A DNA stretch of 30,369 nt from JBQTKD01 sp052389435 (lineage in GTDB: Bacteria; Actinomycetota; Actinomycetes; Sporichthyales; Sporichthyaceae), in contig JBQTIB010000037.1 in the NCBI GenBank assembly GCA_052389435.1, positions 1-30,369 of the forward strand, in the 5' to 3' direction. The notes beneath the pieces were generated by a model that saw only the letters and a list, made by a program, of their open reading frames with translations, had not been told where the DNA came from and did no database searches. The translations under genes and the position numbers were made by a program. Position 1 is the stretch's first letter. The number at the start of each line of letters is the position of its first letter. This document shows positions 21,661-30,171 of the stretch, piece after piece.

Positions 21661-22725
21661 CTACGACTGGGGCTGAACGGGGCGGGTGTACTGCGGCGCC
21701 TCGCTGCCGACCGTCGCGTCGATGAGGACCGGGTTGGTGGCCGCCACGGTCGCGGTGGCGCCGCGCTCGTTCAGCACGGCGAACACCCCGCCCGGGATGC
21801 GCAAGGCGGGGTCCAAGGTATCGGGGTCTCCGATCACCTTGAACACGTACGGGGCGGCCACGAGGCGACCGTCGATCCGGACGCTGCCCGGCTCGGCGTC
21901 GAGGAAGGAGGTGCTGGCGACGATCCGGACGTCGTTGATCTGGACGGCCTCCGCGCCCGCGTCCCGCAGCTCCTGCAGGGCGTCGAGCAGGACGGGGCCG
22001 TCGACTTTCTTCCCGGGGTCGACGATGCGCAGCGTGATGCCCGGCCCACGGGCGGGAACGGTGCCCGCCAGGATGCCCAGGGTGGACCGGCGCTTGAGCG
22101 CCTCCTCGAGCGCCGCCTGGGTGGAATCGGTACCCAGGGACAGCTCGGAGCGGCGGGCCTGCAGCTCCCGGATCTCTCGATCGAGCCGATCGGAACGGTC
22201 GTTGAGGTCGTCCAGGATGCGAATCAGGTCGCCCTGGCGAAGGTTGCGCAGGTTGTCGTCCCCGGCGATCACCCGAACCTGCACGACCGCGAAAAAACCG
22301 AGCAGGCCCAGCAGCAGCGCGATCAGCAGTTGCGGTCCGCGTGCCCGCGGGGTCCGCACGGCGCGCACGAGGGCACGCAGACCCGATCCCTGCCCGGCCG
22401 AATGGTGCGCGGGAGCGGCGGGCGCAGCCGAGGACGCGACCGGCGCCGAGGGCTGGGCCACCACCGGTTTCACGGGCTCGCCGGGGCCGGTCGGACCGCT
22501 TGGGCCGGTCGGGCCGCTTGGGCCGCTTGGGCCGGTCGACTCGCTCGCGTCGACCGCGCCGAGGCCCGCGCCGCGCAGGGTCCGGCCGTCGATGAGGATC
22601 GTTTCGTCCTCGCCGAGGACGTCGAAGGCGGCCGTGTCGGAGTCCTCGGCGCGGGCGTAGTCGAAGCTCGCGTCGGGCGGCGTGCCCGTCCCCTGCGGCG
22701 GGCGCTCCGGCGGTTGGTTGCCCAT
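21661..22725 (-). CDS. DUF881 membrane-anchored protein with collagen-like segment (Rv1825-like)
   Basis: A 354-residue protein. A long acidic N-terminal cytoplasmic tail contains six Gly-Pro-X triplets (residues 65-82; bases 22480-22533), then an Ala/Pro stretch, one membrane helix at about 132-150, a coiled coil with a DRLDREIRELQARRSEL run, and the DUF881 domain (VPARGPGITLRIVDPG, EAVQINDVRIVASTSFL, PYVFKVIGDPDTL). DUF881 proteins are outer-face envelope proteins of unknown role, found with Sbp in many Gram-positives. ATG 22725 shares a base with the Sbp stop; GTG 22728 adds one residue. The pairing of two DUF881 genes around sbp is conserved. Confidence 0.9.
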   Translation of the reverse strand: MGNQPPERPPQGTGTPPDASFDYARAEDSDTAAFDVLGEDETILIDGRTLRGAGLGAVDASESTGPSGPSGPTGPSGPTGPGEPVKPVVAQPSAPVASSAAPAAPAHHSAGQGSGLRALVRAVRTPRARGPQLLIALLLGLLGFFAVVQVRVIAGDDNLRNLRQGDLIRILDDLNDRSDRLDREIRELQARRSELSLGTDSTQAALEEALKRRSTLGILAGTVPARGPGITLRIVDPGKKVDGPVLLDALQELRDAGAEAVQINDVRIVASTSFLDAEPGSVRIDGRLVAAPYVFKVIGDPDTLDPALRIPGGVFAVLNERGATATVAATNPVLIDATVGSEAPQYTRPVQPQS

Positions 22726-23057
22726 CACGCCGAGAGTAGGTGGCGACGGATCGCCGCGACGTTGGAGAAGATCCGGATCGACAGCACCACGATGACGCCG
22801 GTAGTCAACTGGCCGCCGACGCCGAGGCGGTCGCCGAGAAAGACCACGAAGACCGCGACGAGCACGTTGGCGATGAACGAGACGACGAAGACCTTGTCGC
22901 TGAAGATGCCGTCGAGCAGGGCCCGCAGCGCACCGAACAGGGCGTCGAGGGCGGCGACCACCGCGATCGGCAGGTACGGCTGCAACCAGAACGGCACCTC
23001 GGGCTCGAAGTACAGCCCGAGGCCGATTCCCACGGCCAGACCGATCACCGCGATCAT
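22725..23057 (-). CDS. sbp: Small basic membrane protein Sbp (DUF1290)
   Basis: A 110-residue membrane protein with about three hydrophobic helices: MIAVIGLAVGIGLGLYF, LPIAVVAALDALFGALRALLDG and FIANVLVAVFVVFLGDRLG, then a last helix GVIVVLSIRIFSNVAAIRRHL. The conserved LGDRLGVGGQL and RIFSNVAAIR blocks fit DUF1290/Sbp, first noted in Bacillus near ftsAZ and in actinobacteria beside DUF881 genes. It probably forms an envelope complex with its neighbours; the function is unknown. ATG 23057 overlaps the upstream DUF881 stop (ATGA), and its own stop overlaps the next start. Confidence 0.9.
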   Translation of the reverse strand: MIAVIGLAVGIGLGLYFEPEVPFWLQPYLPIAVVAALDALFGALRALLDGIFSDKVFVVSFIANVLVAVFVVFLGDRLGVGGQLTTGVIVVLSIRIFSNVAAIRRHLLSA

Positions 23058-23911
23058 GGAGCGAGCTTCTCCTCGGCCGAGCGCAACGTGGAGCCGGCGG
23101 CGCCGGGCAGGGTCAGATTCTGTTCCTGGGTGACGCTGAAGCGGATGCCGAAGCCGGTGAGCGTGTGGAACCAGCGCCCGCCCGGACCGTCGACGAAGTC
23201 CACCTCGAGGTCGTTGGCCTTGCCGATCGCGAGCACCTCGTAGGGCGGAGACAACGGGCGGTAGGCCACCAGGATCGCGTCGCCCGCAGAGCGCACCGCA
23301 GTCAGGGTGGTCAACCGCTGGTTGTTGATCGACACGGCCTCGGCGCCCGCGAGCCACAGGCCGTTGAGCAGCCGCTGCAGGTCGCTGTCCCGGATCCGCC
23401 CGGAGCTCCCCTCGCCCCGGACCGAACTGTTCGGAGCGTCGTCGACGACGACGCGGATGCCGGGTCCCCGCACCGCGGTGGTCCCCGCCAGCAGCGCCAG
23501 CCGCTCGAGCTCGCTGCCCGCCGCCGAGCCGGCCTCGGTGAGGGCGAGCGCGGCCGAGCGGGTGGCGTCCACCCCCGCACGTTCGGCCAGCACCCGGCGC
23601 TCGAGTTCGTCGGCCTCGGCGGTCTTGGCCGTCACCCGCTCGATCAGCGTGTTGCGCGCGGCGGACACCGCCTGGGCGTTGACGCGGGTCTGACCGGCCG
23701 CCGTGCCGAGGACCGCGCCGGCGACGACGAAGATCAGCATCATCGTGACCGAGCTGCGGAACCTGAAGCTGCGGCTGACCTCGGGCCGCGGGGCGTCCGG
23801 GCGGCGGTACCCGGAGTCGATGGTGTCTCGGGTCAGGTCGGCGAGCAGAGACATGGAGGCATCCGGCCGCCTGGGCGGTTTCGGTGCCTCCGGGGTCCCC
23901 ACGGCGCTCAT
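23054..23911 (-). CDS. DUF881 membrane-anchored protein (Rv1823-like)
   Basis: A 285-residue protein, first of the DUF881-sbp-DUF881 trio. A Pro-rich cytoplasmic N-terminus is followed by a membrane helix at about 53-73 (VTMMLIFVVAGAVLG), a coiled-coil stretch (AARNTLIERVTAKTAEADELERRV), and the DUF881 domain with GPGIRVVVDDAP, AEAVSINNQRLTTLTAVRSAG, PPYEVLAIGKANDLEV and TLTGFGIRFSVTQEQNLTLP. Start ATG 23911 has GGAA four bases upstream. Only 70 bases separate it from the upstream guanylyltransferase-like gene, so it may be read from the same transcript. Confidence 0.9.
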   Translation of the reverse strand: MSAVGTPEAPKPPRRPDASMSLLADLTRDTIDSGYRRPDAPRPEVSRSFRFRSSVTMMLIFVVAGAVLGTAAGQTRVNAQAVSAARNTLIERVTAKTAEADELERRVLAERAGVDATRSAALALTEAGSAAGSELERLALLAGTTAVRGPGIRVVVDDAPNSSVRGEGSSGRIRDSDLQRLLNGLWLAGAEAVSINNQRLTTLTAVRSAGDAILVAYRPLSPPYEVLAIGKANDLEVDFVDGPGGRWFHTLTGFGIRFSVTQEQNLTLPGAAGSTLRSAEEKLAP

Positions 23912-23981
23912 AGTTCCATGTCGTGCCTGGGCGGCCGAACATTACGGGACCAAGGTCCCGACATGATCCTCTCCCTGGGAA

Positions 23982-26486
23982 CTACAGGTGGGCTCGCTCG
24001 ATGACCTCGACCCACTCGGCGAGGAGTTCCTTGGCGTTGGCGTCGTCGCCCGCCTCGGCCCACAGGTGCGTCTGGGCGGCCGACGGGTCGGGCACCACCA
24101 GGGCCCAGCTTCCGTCTCGTTCCACCACCCGGACGCCGTCGGTGGTGTCCAACTGGCGCCCGGCGGCGGCCTCGAGAACGGCCCGCATGACCTTGCCCTT
24201 GGCCGACCAGGGGGTGTCCAGCACGCGGTAGGTCACGTGCGCGCGCGGGATCCGGGCATCGATCTGACTGAGTGTCAGCTTGGTGCGGGCCACCAGACCG
24301 ACGAGGCGAACGAACGCCGCCGCGCCGTCGACCGCTCCCCCGACCTCCGGGACGACGAAGCCACCGCGTCCGTCGCCGCCGAGGATGACCCGCGGGTCGG
24401 CGACCGCGCGGGCGAGGTCCGTCGGGGAGGTGTTGGTCCAGGTGATCTCCACGCCGTGGAAGCCCGCGACCTGTTCGGCGACCCGCGTGGTGGTCACCGG
24501 CAGCGCGATCCGGCCCGCGCGCCGCTCCGCGGCCACGAGGTCCATGACCACCAGCAGCGCGCGGTCGTCGGCGATGGCCTCGCCGCGCTCGTCGACGAGC
24601 GAGATGCGTTCGCCCAGCGGATCGAACATGACCCCGAACGCCGCGCGCGAGGACGCGACGAAGTCTCCGAGGTGCTCGAGGGCTTCGTCGCGCTCGCTCG
24701 CGGTCCGGGTCGGGTGGGCCTCGTCGATGCCGAGGTTGACCGTGAGCACGTCCACGCCGAGCCCGCCGATGAGCCCGGGAAGCAGCAGGCCCGCGGCGCC
24801 GTTGCCGGCGTCGACGACGACCTTCATCCTGTTGCCGGTGCCGACCGGCACGCCGGAGATGTCGACGGTGTTGAGCACCTGCTTGACGTAGGTCTCGCCC
24901 GAGCGCGGGGAGAAGGTCAGATCGCCGATCTCGCCGGGGAAGGCCCGGCGGAACTCCTGGCGTGCGAAGACCCGTTCCAGGCGGCGTTGCTGCGCGGGGG
25001 TCAGGTCCGCGCCGGAGGCGTCGAGGAACGCGATGTCGACGCTGTCCGGCACGCCGGGCGTGGTCCGGACGAGCACGCCGCCCGCGATGCCCCGGGAGGC
25101 CTCCAGCCGCGCGACCGCCGGCGGCTGCATCTCCAGGTCGCGGACGTTGATCGCGGAGGACTGCAGGGCCGAGATCACCGCCTGCTTGAGCGCGCGGGCC
25201 GCCCGGGAGCCGTCCCGGGCGGTCAGGACGGTGTCGCCCTTCTTCAGGGTCGTGGCGTAGGCGCTGGCCAGGCGCACGGCGAGTTCCGGGGTGATCTCGA
25301 CGTTGACGATGCCGGAGACCCCGCGGGTGCCGAACAGGCTGCGCTGGCCGCGGGACTCCCAGATGACGGAGTGGTTGACCACGACGCCGGCCTCGATGGT
25401 CTTGGCCGGGTAGATCTTCACACCGGCGGAGAGGATCGCCTCCTCCTCGACCAGGCACTCCTCGCCGACGACCGCGCCCTCGTTGATCCGGGCCCCGCGC
25501 ATGACGTCGGAGTTCTTGCCGATCACGCAGCCGCGCAGGTTGGTCTGTGGACCGATGTAGACGTTGTCGTGCACCACCGCACGGTCGAGGAACGCGCCGG
25601 CCTTCACCACGACGTTGCTGCCGAGGACGGTGAACTCGCGCAGTTCGGCGCCGGCTTCGACCTTGCAGTAGTCGCCGATGTACAGGGGCCCGTGCAGGGT
25701 GGCGCCCGGGTCGACCTCGGCGCCCTCGGCCACCCAGACGCCGGGGGCGAGTTCGAAGCCGTCGATGTCCACCGCGACGCGGCCGGCGAGCACGTCGGCC
25801 TGTGCCTGCAGGTACTTCTCGTGGGTGCCGACGTCCTCCCAGTACCCCTGCGCCACGTACCCGAAGACGGGCTTGTTCGCCTTGAGCAGGGCCGGGAACA
25901 CGTGCGCGGACCAGTCGACCATCTCTCCGGCGGGGATGAAGTCGAAGATCTCGGGCTCCATCACGTAGATGCCCGTGTTGACGGTGTCGGTGAAGACCTG
26001 GCCCCAGGTGGGCTTTTCCAGGAAGCGCTCCACGCGGCCGCCGCCGTCGACGACGGTGATCCCGAACTCGAGCGGGTCGCGGACGCGGGTGAGGCAGGTG
26101 GTGACCATCGCGTCGTTGGCGCGGTGGAAGGCGAGCAGTTCGGTGAGGTCGATGTCGGTGAGCGCGTCCCCGGACATGACCAGGAACGTGCCGTCCCGCA
26201 GAGCGTCCTCGGCGTTCTTGATGCTGCCCGCGGTGCCGAGCGGCGACTGCTCGTTGGCGTAGGAGATCGACATGTCGAACTCCTCGCCGTCGCCGAAGTG
26301 GTTGCGGACCAGCGAGGCGAGGAACTGCACGGTGACGACGACGTCGGTGAAGCCGTGCCGGCGCAGCAGGTGCAGGACGTGGGCCATGACCGGCCGGTTG
26401 ACCACAGGCAGCAGGGGCTTGGGCATCGCGGCGGTCAGCGGGCGCAGGCGGGTGCCCTCGCCGCCGGCCATCACCACTGCCTTCAC
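23982..26486 (-). CDS. Mannose-1-phosphate guanylyltransferase-like protein with a degenerate phosphomannomutase domain
   Basis: An 834-residue fusion. Residues 1-235 are a nucleotidyltransferase: GGEGTRLRP at 8-16, NEQSPLGTAG, SGDALTDID and EKPTW. About 245-360 is a left-handed beta-helix (hexapeptide repeats such as GDYCKVEAGAELREF). The C-terminal half follows the alpha-phosphohexomutase fold, but its active site is altered: the phosphoserine loop is RDGSR (S427) instead of TASHNP, and the metal loop is DPLGER (622-627) instead of DxDGDR. The sugar loop resembles GGDGRGGFVVPE. GDP-mannose synthesis is a reasonable expectation for the front half; the rear half may be regulatory. I chose GTG 26486 (MKAVVMAGGEG) for a GAGG five bases upstream; GTG 26492 is two codons longer. 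Confidence 0.85.
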   Translation of the reverse strand: MKAVVMAGGEGTRLRPLTAAMPKPLLPVVNRPVMAHVLHLLRRHGFTDVVVTVQFLASLVRNHFGDGEEFDMSISYANEQSPLGTAGSIKNAEDALRDGTFLVMSGDALTDIDLTELLAFHRANDAMVTTCLTRVRDPLEFGITVVDGGGRVERFLEKPTWGQVFTDTVNTGIYVMEPEIFDFIPAGEMVDWSAHVFPALLKANKPVFGYVAQGYWEDVGTHEKYLQAQADVLAGRVAVDIDGFELAPGVWVAEGAEVDPGATLHGPLYIGDYCKVEAGAELREFTVLGSNVVVKAGAFLDRAVVHDNVYIGPQTNLRGCVIGKNSDVMRGARINEGAVVGEECLVEEEAILSAGVKIYPAKTIEAGVVVNHSVIWESRGQRSLFGTRGVSGIVNVEITPELAVRLASAYATTLKKGDTVLTARDGSRAARALKQAVISALQSSAINVRDLEMQPPAVARLEASRGIAGGVLVRTTPGVPDSVDIAFLDASGADLTPAQQRRLERVFARQEFRRAFPGEIGDLTFSPRSGETYVKQVLNTVDISGVPVGTGNRMKVVVDAGNGAAGLLLPGLIGGLGVDVLTVNLGIDEAHPTRTASERDEALEHLGDFVASSRAAFGVMFDPLGERISLVDERGEAIADDRALLVVMDLVAAERRAGRIALPVTTTRVAEQVAGFHGVEITWTNTSPTDLARAVADPRVILGGDGRGGFVVPEVGGAVDGAAAFVRLVGLVARTKLTLSQIDARIPRAHVTYRVLDTPWSAKGKVMRAVLEAAAGRQLDTTDGVRVVERDGSWALVVPDPSAAQTHLWAEAGDDANAKELLAEWVEVIERAHL

Positions 26487-26524
26487 GAGCACCTCACCTC
26501 CACACTGCGCATACCCCTAGGGGT

Positions 26525-27136
26525 TCACGAACGAGCAGCCTGCCCGGTTCCGCTTTCCGCGGGCGTCAGGCCTCGAACCTGGATCACGTACAGGATTCCT
26601 GCCCACCAGTAGAGGGCGGTACCCCAGATGGCGAACGCCCAGCCGAACACTGCGGCCGTCGTCTGGGTGGCCGTCATGGCACCGGAGCCGTCGGACAGCA
26701 GCAGGAACGGAAAGGCGTAGAGCAGGTTGAAGGTGGCGGCCTTGCCCAGGTAGTGCACCGGAAGTGCGGGGCCGTAGCCGAGGGCCTTAAGTCGAGGTAT
26801 GCAGGCCGCGAGCGCGACGTCGCGGGCGATGAGGAACAGGGTGAGCCACAGCGGGACGATGTCTCGGACGGTGAGTCCGATCAACGTGGCCAAAATGTAG
26901 AGGCGGTCGGCCGCCGGGTCCAGCAGTTGGCCGAGACGGCTGGTCTGGTTCAGCTTGCGGGCCAACCAGCCGTCGGCCCAGTCGGTGAAGCCGGCGAACA
27001 TCAGGACGAGCAGTGCCAGACCGTCGCGTTCGGGTCCGAGGATCAGCCAGAGGAACAGCGGCACGCCGGCCACGCGCAGCGCGCTGAGCAGGTTCGGGAG
27101 CGTCAGGACGCGATCGCCGACGACGGGCTCTTCCAC
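26525..27136 (-). CDS. CDP-alcohol phosphatidyltransferase (PgsA2/Rv1822-like)
   Basis: A 203-residue membrane enzyme. The CDP-alcohol phosphotransferase motif is complete: DWADGWLARKLNQTSRLGQLLDPAAD, that is D..DG..AR........G...D...D, with the metal-binding aspartates. About six hydrophobic helices follow. It would transfer a phosphatidyl group from CDP-diacylglycerol to an alcohol such as glycerol phosphate or cardiolipin precursor; the acceptor cannot be fixed. In M. tuberculosis the equivalent gene next to the DUF881 block is pgsA2. GTG 27136 is supported by AGGAGG four bases upstream. The guanylyltransferase-like gene follows 38 bases downstream. Confidence 0.9.
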   Translation of the reverse strand: MEEPVVGDRVLTLPNLLSALRVAGVPLFLWLILGPERDGLALLVLMFAGFTDWADGWLARKLNQTSRLGQLLDPAADRLYILATLIGLTVRDIVPLWLTLFLIARDVALAACIPRLKALGYGPALPVHYLGKAATFNLLYAFPFLLLSDGSGAMTATQTTAAVFGWAFAIWGTALYWWAGILYVIQVRGLTPAESGTGQAARS

Positions 27137-27193
27137 GAACCCTCCTCCCGGTGTGGCAGTGCGGCCGAGACTATCGGCCCGCCTGCCCCCGGT

Positions 27194-27880
27194 TTAGGGC
27201 CGTTGGCGTCCCGAACCGGTCAGTTCGCGGCCGGATTCGCGGCGCTCCAGGACCGTTCCGGCCACCTCGACGAGCCGAGCCAGCCGAGCCAGTTCGATGC
27301 GGTGGAACGGCGGTCCACCTGCGGTGCGACCCAGGTAGACGGTGCTGGTCGCGTCGGCGGGGACCGCGGCGATGTGCACCGACGGGGCCGAGGTGAACGC
27401 CAGCGGCCGGGTCGGGCGAATGTCCGGCAGGACGTCCAGCGCCGGTGCCTTCGGGCTGGCGGCCAGCACCGGACGCTCGGGGTGCTCTCCGAGTACGACG
27501 GCCCAGTCCGCGCCGAAGACGCCCGGCAGGGCGTCGGCCAGGATCGCGAAGGCGTTCGGGGTGGAGGCCATGACCTGCAGGAGGACGTCGAGGTCCGGGA
27601 ACGCGTCCACCTGCGCGCGGGTCTCCCACGCGCCCTCGACGGTCACCCCGGGCAGTGCGGCGAACGCGCCGGTCAGTCGCTCGAGGCCCGGGTAGTTCGG
27701 CCAGAAGACGGTGAACTCGTCGACGACGCGACTCTGCCCGCCGCGGCCTCCGGCCGAAATGCCTCCGTGATCCAGCACCGTCATGCCTCGGATGTCCGCC
27801 CCCAACGCACCGAGCACCCGAGAAACCTTGGCGAGCGACCCCGGCCGGTCCGGCAGGGAAATACGCAGTCGAAGCAGCAC
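27194..27880 (-). CDS. ACT-domain protein of unknown function
   Basis: A 228-residue protein. Residues 1-80 form an ACT domain (LLRLRISLPDRPGSLAKVSRVLGALGADIRGMTVLDHG), the small-molecule, often amino acid-binding fold; a Gly/Arg-rich loop interrupts it. Next come DAFPDLDVLLQVMASTPNAFAILADALP and a C-terminal beta-rich segment (RPLAFTSAPSVHIAAVPADATSTVYLGR, PPFHRIELARLARLVEVAG) that looks like a sensor or GAF-like piece, without catalytic residues I know. GTG 27880 has GGGGAGG nine bases upstream. It starts the minus-strand run that leads into pgsA-like 57 bases later. Role likely regulatory; ligand unknown. Confidence 0.7.
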   Translation of the reverse strand: MLLRLRISLPDRPGSLAKVSRVLGALGADIRGMTVLDHGGISAGGRGGQSRVVDEFTVFWPNYPGLERLTGAFAALPGVTVEGAWETRAQVDAFPDLDVLLQVMASTPNAFAILADALPGVFGADWAVVLGEHPERPVLAASPKAPALDVLPDIRPTRPLAFTSAPSVHIAAVPADATSTVYLGRTAGGPPFHRIELARLARLVEVAGTVLERRESGRELTGSGRQRP

Positions 27881-27958
27881 TGGATGTGCCTCCCCTCACC
27901 CTCCTCTGCAGAGTGCCGAGGCCTCGTTACCGTCGTGTTGCGCGCCGGTAAGGAGTGT

Positions 27959-28996
27959 CTACGCAGGCGTGGCGAGCCCCGTGCAGCCGCGCAGCCGCTT
28001 CCAGTCGGCGACGGCCTCGCGGCCGGCCCGGCCGGTGACCGGACGCGGGAGGCCGTCCTGGCGGGTGAAGGTCGGAACGAACCGTTCCTTGGTCACCGCT
28101 CCCTTGGCCCAGGTCAGCTTCAGCACGCCACCGGTGGCCTCGGGCGTGGAGTTCGGGCTGTACCAGACGAAGTTGCCCAGGCCGTAGGAGACGTAGGTAC
28201 CGCCCGTGGTCCCGGCTCCCAACAGGACGTGCGCGTGCGATCCGACCACGACGTCGGCGCCGGCCTTCGCCAACTGCTCGACGATCGTCTTCTGCTCGCG
28301 CGTCGGGCAGCCGACGCGCTCGGTGCCGTAGTGCAGGTACACGACCACGATCTCGGAGCGCTTGCCGGCGGCACGCACGGCGTCGAGGAGTCGCTTGGGG
28401 TTGCGGGCCGAGGCGACTCCGGCCCTGTTCTTCCCGGCCGCCCACACCGCCGCCGTGCGATCCGGGACCTGGGTCGCGGCGAGGACCGCCACCTCGGTGC
28501 CGCGCACGTCGAAGCGGGCCGGGGCGAAGGCCTCCCTGGCGTCTCTGCCGATCCCGACGACGGGGATCGGGGAGGCGGCCTTGGCGGCGAGGGTGTCCGC
28601 CAGTCCCTGCGCCCCGTAGTCGACGGCGTGGTTGTTCGCGAGGCTGACGGCGTCGACGCCGGCTGCGGCCAGGGCGTCGAGGGCCTTGGGCGAGGTGCGG
28701 AAGGTGAACTTCTTCGGCTCCGCCCGGCCGCGGGAGGTGATCGCGGTCTCGAGGTTGACCATCGTCAGGTCCGCCTCGCGCAGGGTCGGCGCAATGGGCG
28801 CCAGCGCCGTCTCCGGATCGCGGAGCCGCGGGCGCAGCGAGTCTTCGAAGTGCACGTCGCCCGCGAAGGCGAGCGTCACCGCCGCCGCGGCCGCAGGCTT
28901 GGCCGCGTGGCCGGAACCGGCGGAGCCGACGGCCCCGAGCGCGATGGCGGCCGTCCCCAGCGCCGCCACCGCGGTGAGCCGTCTATCCACGGGCAA
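27959..28996 (-). CDS. CapA-family (poly-gamma-glutamate synthesis-type) metallophosphatase-like protein
   Basis: A 345-residue exported protein with an N-terminal hydrophobic signal (AVAALGTAAIALGAVG). The CapA/PgsA motifs are in order: FAGDVHFED (metal-binding Asp and His), VNLETAIT, SLANNHAVDYG, VVYLHYGTE, VVGSHAHVLLGAG and SYGLGNFVW. The fold resembles calcineurin-type phosphoesterases. In Bacillus CapA takes part in anchoring or synthesising poly-gamma-glutamate capsule, but no capB, capC or capD gene is here, so the job may differ. TTG 28996 lies inside the end of the beta-lactamase-fold gene, with GAGAGG upstream; GTG 28990 is an alternative. The overlap implies co-transcription with that hydrolase. 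Confidence 0.85.
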   Translation of the reverse strand: MPVDRRLTAVAALGTAAIALGAVGSAGSGHAAKPAAAAAVTLAFAGDVHFEDSLRPRLRDPETALAPIAPTLREADLTMVNLETAITSRGRAEPKKFTFRTSPKALDALAAAGVDAVSLANNHAVDYGAQGLADTLAAKAASPIPVVGIGRDAREAFAPARFDVRGTEVAVLAATQVPDRTAAVWAAGKNRAGVASARNPKRLLDAVRAAGKRSEIVVVYLHYGTERVGCPTREQKTIVEQLAKAGADVVVGSHAHVLLGAGTTGGTYVSYGLGNFVWYSPNSTPEATGGVLKLTWAKGAVTKERFVPTFTRQDGLPRPVTGRAGREAVADWKRLRGCTGLATPA

Positions 28997-30140
28997 GTGC
29001 GTACACCTCTCGTTCGAACTCCGCGTAGACCTTCATGTAGTCGGGGGCGACGAACGGGAAGAACTGCGAATAGATGGCCCCGGTGACGCCGGAGGCGGGG
29101 TCGACCCAGAAGTGGGTGTTGCCCAGGCCCGCCCAGGTCCCGCTGCCGGCGGCGCGGGCGCCGGCGACGTCGCGGGTGTTGACCAGCAGACCCCAGCCCC
29201 AGGTGCGGTCCGGGCCCGCGACGAAGTCCGCGGAGTGCATCGGCGAGGCCGTGGAGATGACCTCGGGAACGGCGAGGCTGCCGATCTGGTTGGCGAACGC
29301 CTCCCGTACCGAGGCCTCGGCGACGATCCGCTGCGCGTCGAGCACGCCACCGCCGAGCAGCATCCGCTGGAAGCGCAGGTAGTCCTGCGCGGTGGAGTAG
29401 AGGCCGTGGCCGCCGCTCCAGTACTCGGGCTCGCGGGGAAGCTCGAAGTCCATGGGCTGCCAGGCGTTCTCGGTGGGCACGTGCAGGGCCACCAGTCGCG
29501 CACGCTGGTCCTCGCGGACGGTGAAGCCGGTGTCGACCATGCCCAGCGGGCCCAGGACGTGGGCGGCGAAGTACTCCGGCAGCGACTCCCCGGACGCCTC
29601 CTCGACGACGCGGCCGAGGAAGTCGGTGTTGGACCCGTACTCGAACCGCGTGCCCGGGTCCGCGACCAGCGGGGCCTGCAGGGCGGCGGCCAGTCCGGAG
29701 ACGACGTTGGGCTGCCCGGTCAGGCTCTCGTAGCGGACCATGTCCGCGTTCCAGAACCAGTACGTCGCGCCCGCGGTGTGGGTGACCAACTGCGCGACGG
29801 TCGCGGCCGACTTCGGGGCTCGCAGCCGCGGGAGGTCGCCGTCGAACCCGTCGAGCACCTGGAGCTTGTCCCACTCGGGCAGGTAGGTGGCGACCGGGGC
29901 GTCGAAGTCCAGGCGCCCGGCGTCGCGCAGCTGCAGGGCCGCGACGGTGGTGACCATCTTGGTCATCGAGGCGATCCAGAAGACGGTGTCCAGGCCGACG
30001 GGCGCGTCGTCCCCGACCCTGCGCGGCCCGGCGGAGCCGGAGTAGATCGTGCCGGTGCGGTCGGCCGCGACGGCCACCACGTTCGGCACGGCGCCCGAGG
30101 CGACCGCGGATTCGAGCAGGGCATCGAGCTGCGCGGACAT
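28983..30140 (-). CDS. Beta-lactamase-fold serine hydrolase (family VIII esterase / EstB type)
   Basis: A 385-residue serine hydrolase. The SxxK nucleophile motif is FWIASMTKM (S58, K61). The Tyr of the YxN-like motif is Y168 in FEYGSNTDFLGRVVEEASG, as in EstB-type carboxylesterases. The C-terminal GLGNTHFWVDP supplies the third conserved block. No signal peptide is seen, so it is probably an intracellular esterase rather than a beta-lactamase. ATG 30140 is chosen for GGAGA four bases upstream; the frame stays open for 55 more codons through low-complexity DNA, which is not coding. It overlaps the CapA-like gene by 14 bases at the 3' end and likely leads that operon. Confidence 0.85.
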   Translation of the reverse strand: MSAQLDALLESAVASGAVPNVVAVAADRTGTIYSGSAGPRRVGDDAPVGLDTVFWIASMTKMVTTVAALQLRDAGRLDFDAPVATYLPEWDKLQVLDGFDGDLPRLRAPKSAATVAQLVTHTAGATYWFWNADMVRYESLTGQPNVVSGLAAALQAPLVADPGTRFEYGSNTDFLGRVVEEASGESLPEYFAAHVLGPLGMVDTGFTVREDQRARLVALHVPTENAWQPMDFELPREPEYWSGGHGLYSTAQDYLRFQRMLLGGGVLDAQRIVAEASVREAFANQIGSLAVPEVISTASPMHSADFVAGPDRTWGWGLLVNTRDVAGARAAGSGTWAGLGNTHFWVDPASGVTGAIYSQFFPFVAPDYMKVYAEFEREVYALARG

Positions 30141-30171
30141 GAATTCTCCAAGCGACGTCGGTTGGACAGGT

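Noticed and set aside
22480..22533. A minisatellite or CRISPR-like repeat
   Set aside because: The short tandem repeat is in frame inside a DUF881 gene and encodes Gly-Pro-X triplets; there are no spacers.
23988..26612. An 874-codon open frame on the plus strand
   Set aside because: Antisense shadow of the guanylyltransferase-like gene, with Val/Asp/Gly/His-rich composition and no domain.
28983..30140. A secreted beta-lactamase (antibiotic resistance)
   Set aside because: No signal peptide and the motif set (SMTK, YGSN) fits EstB-type esterases.
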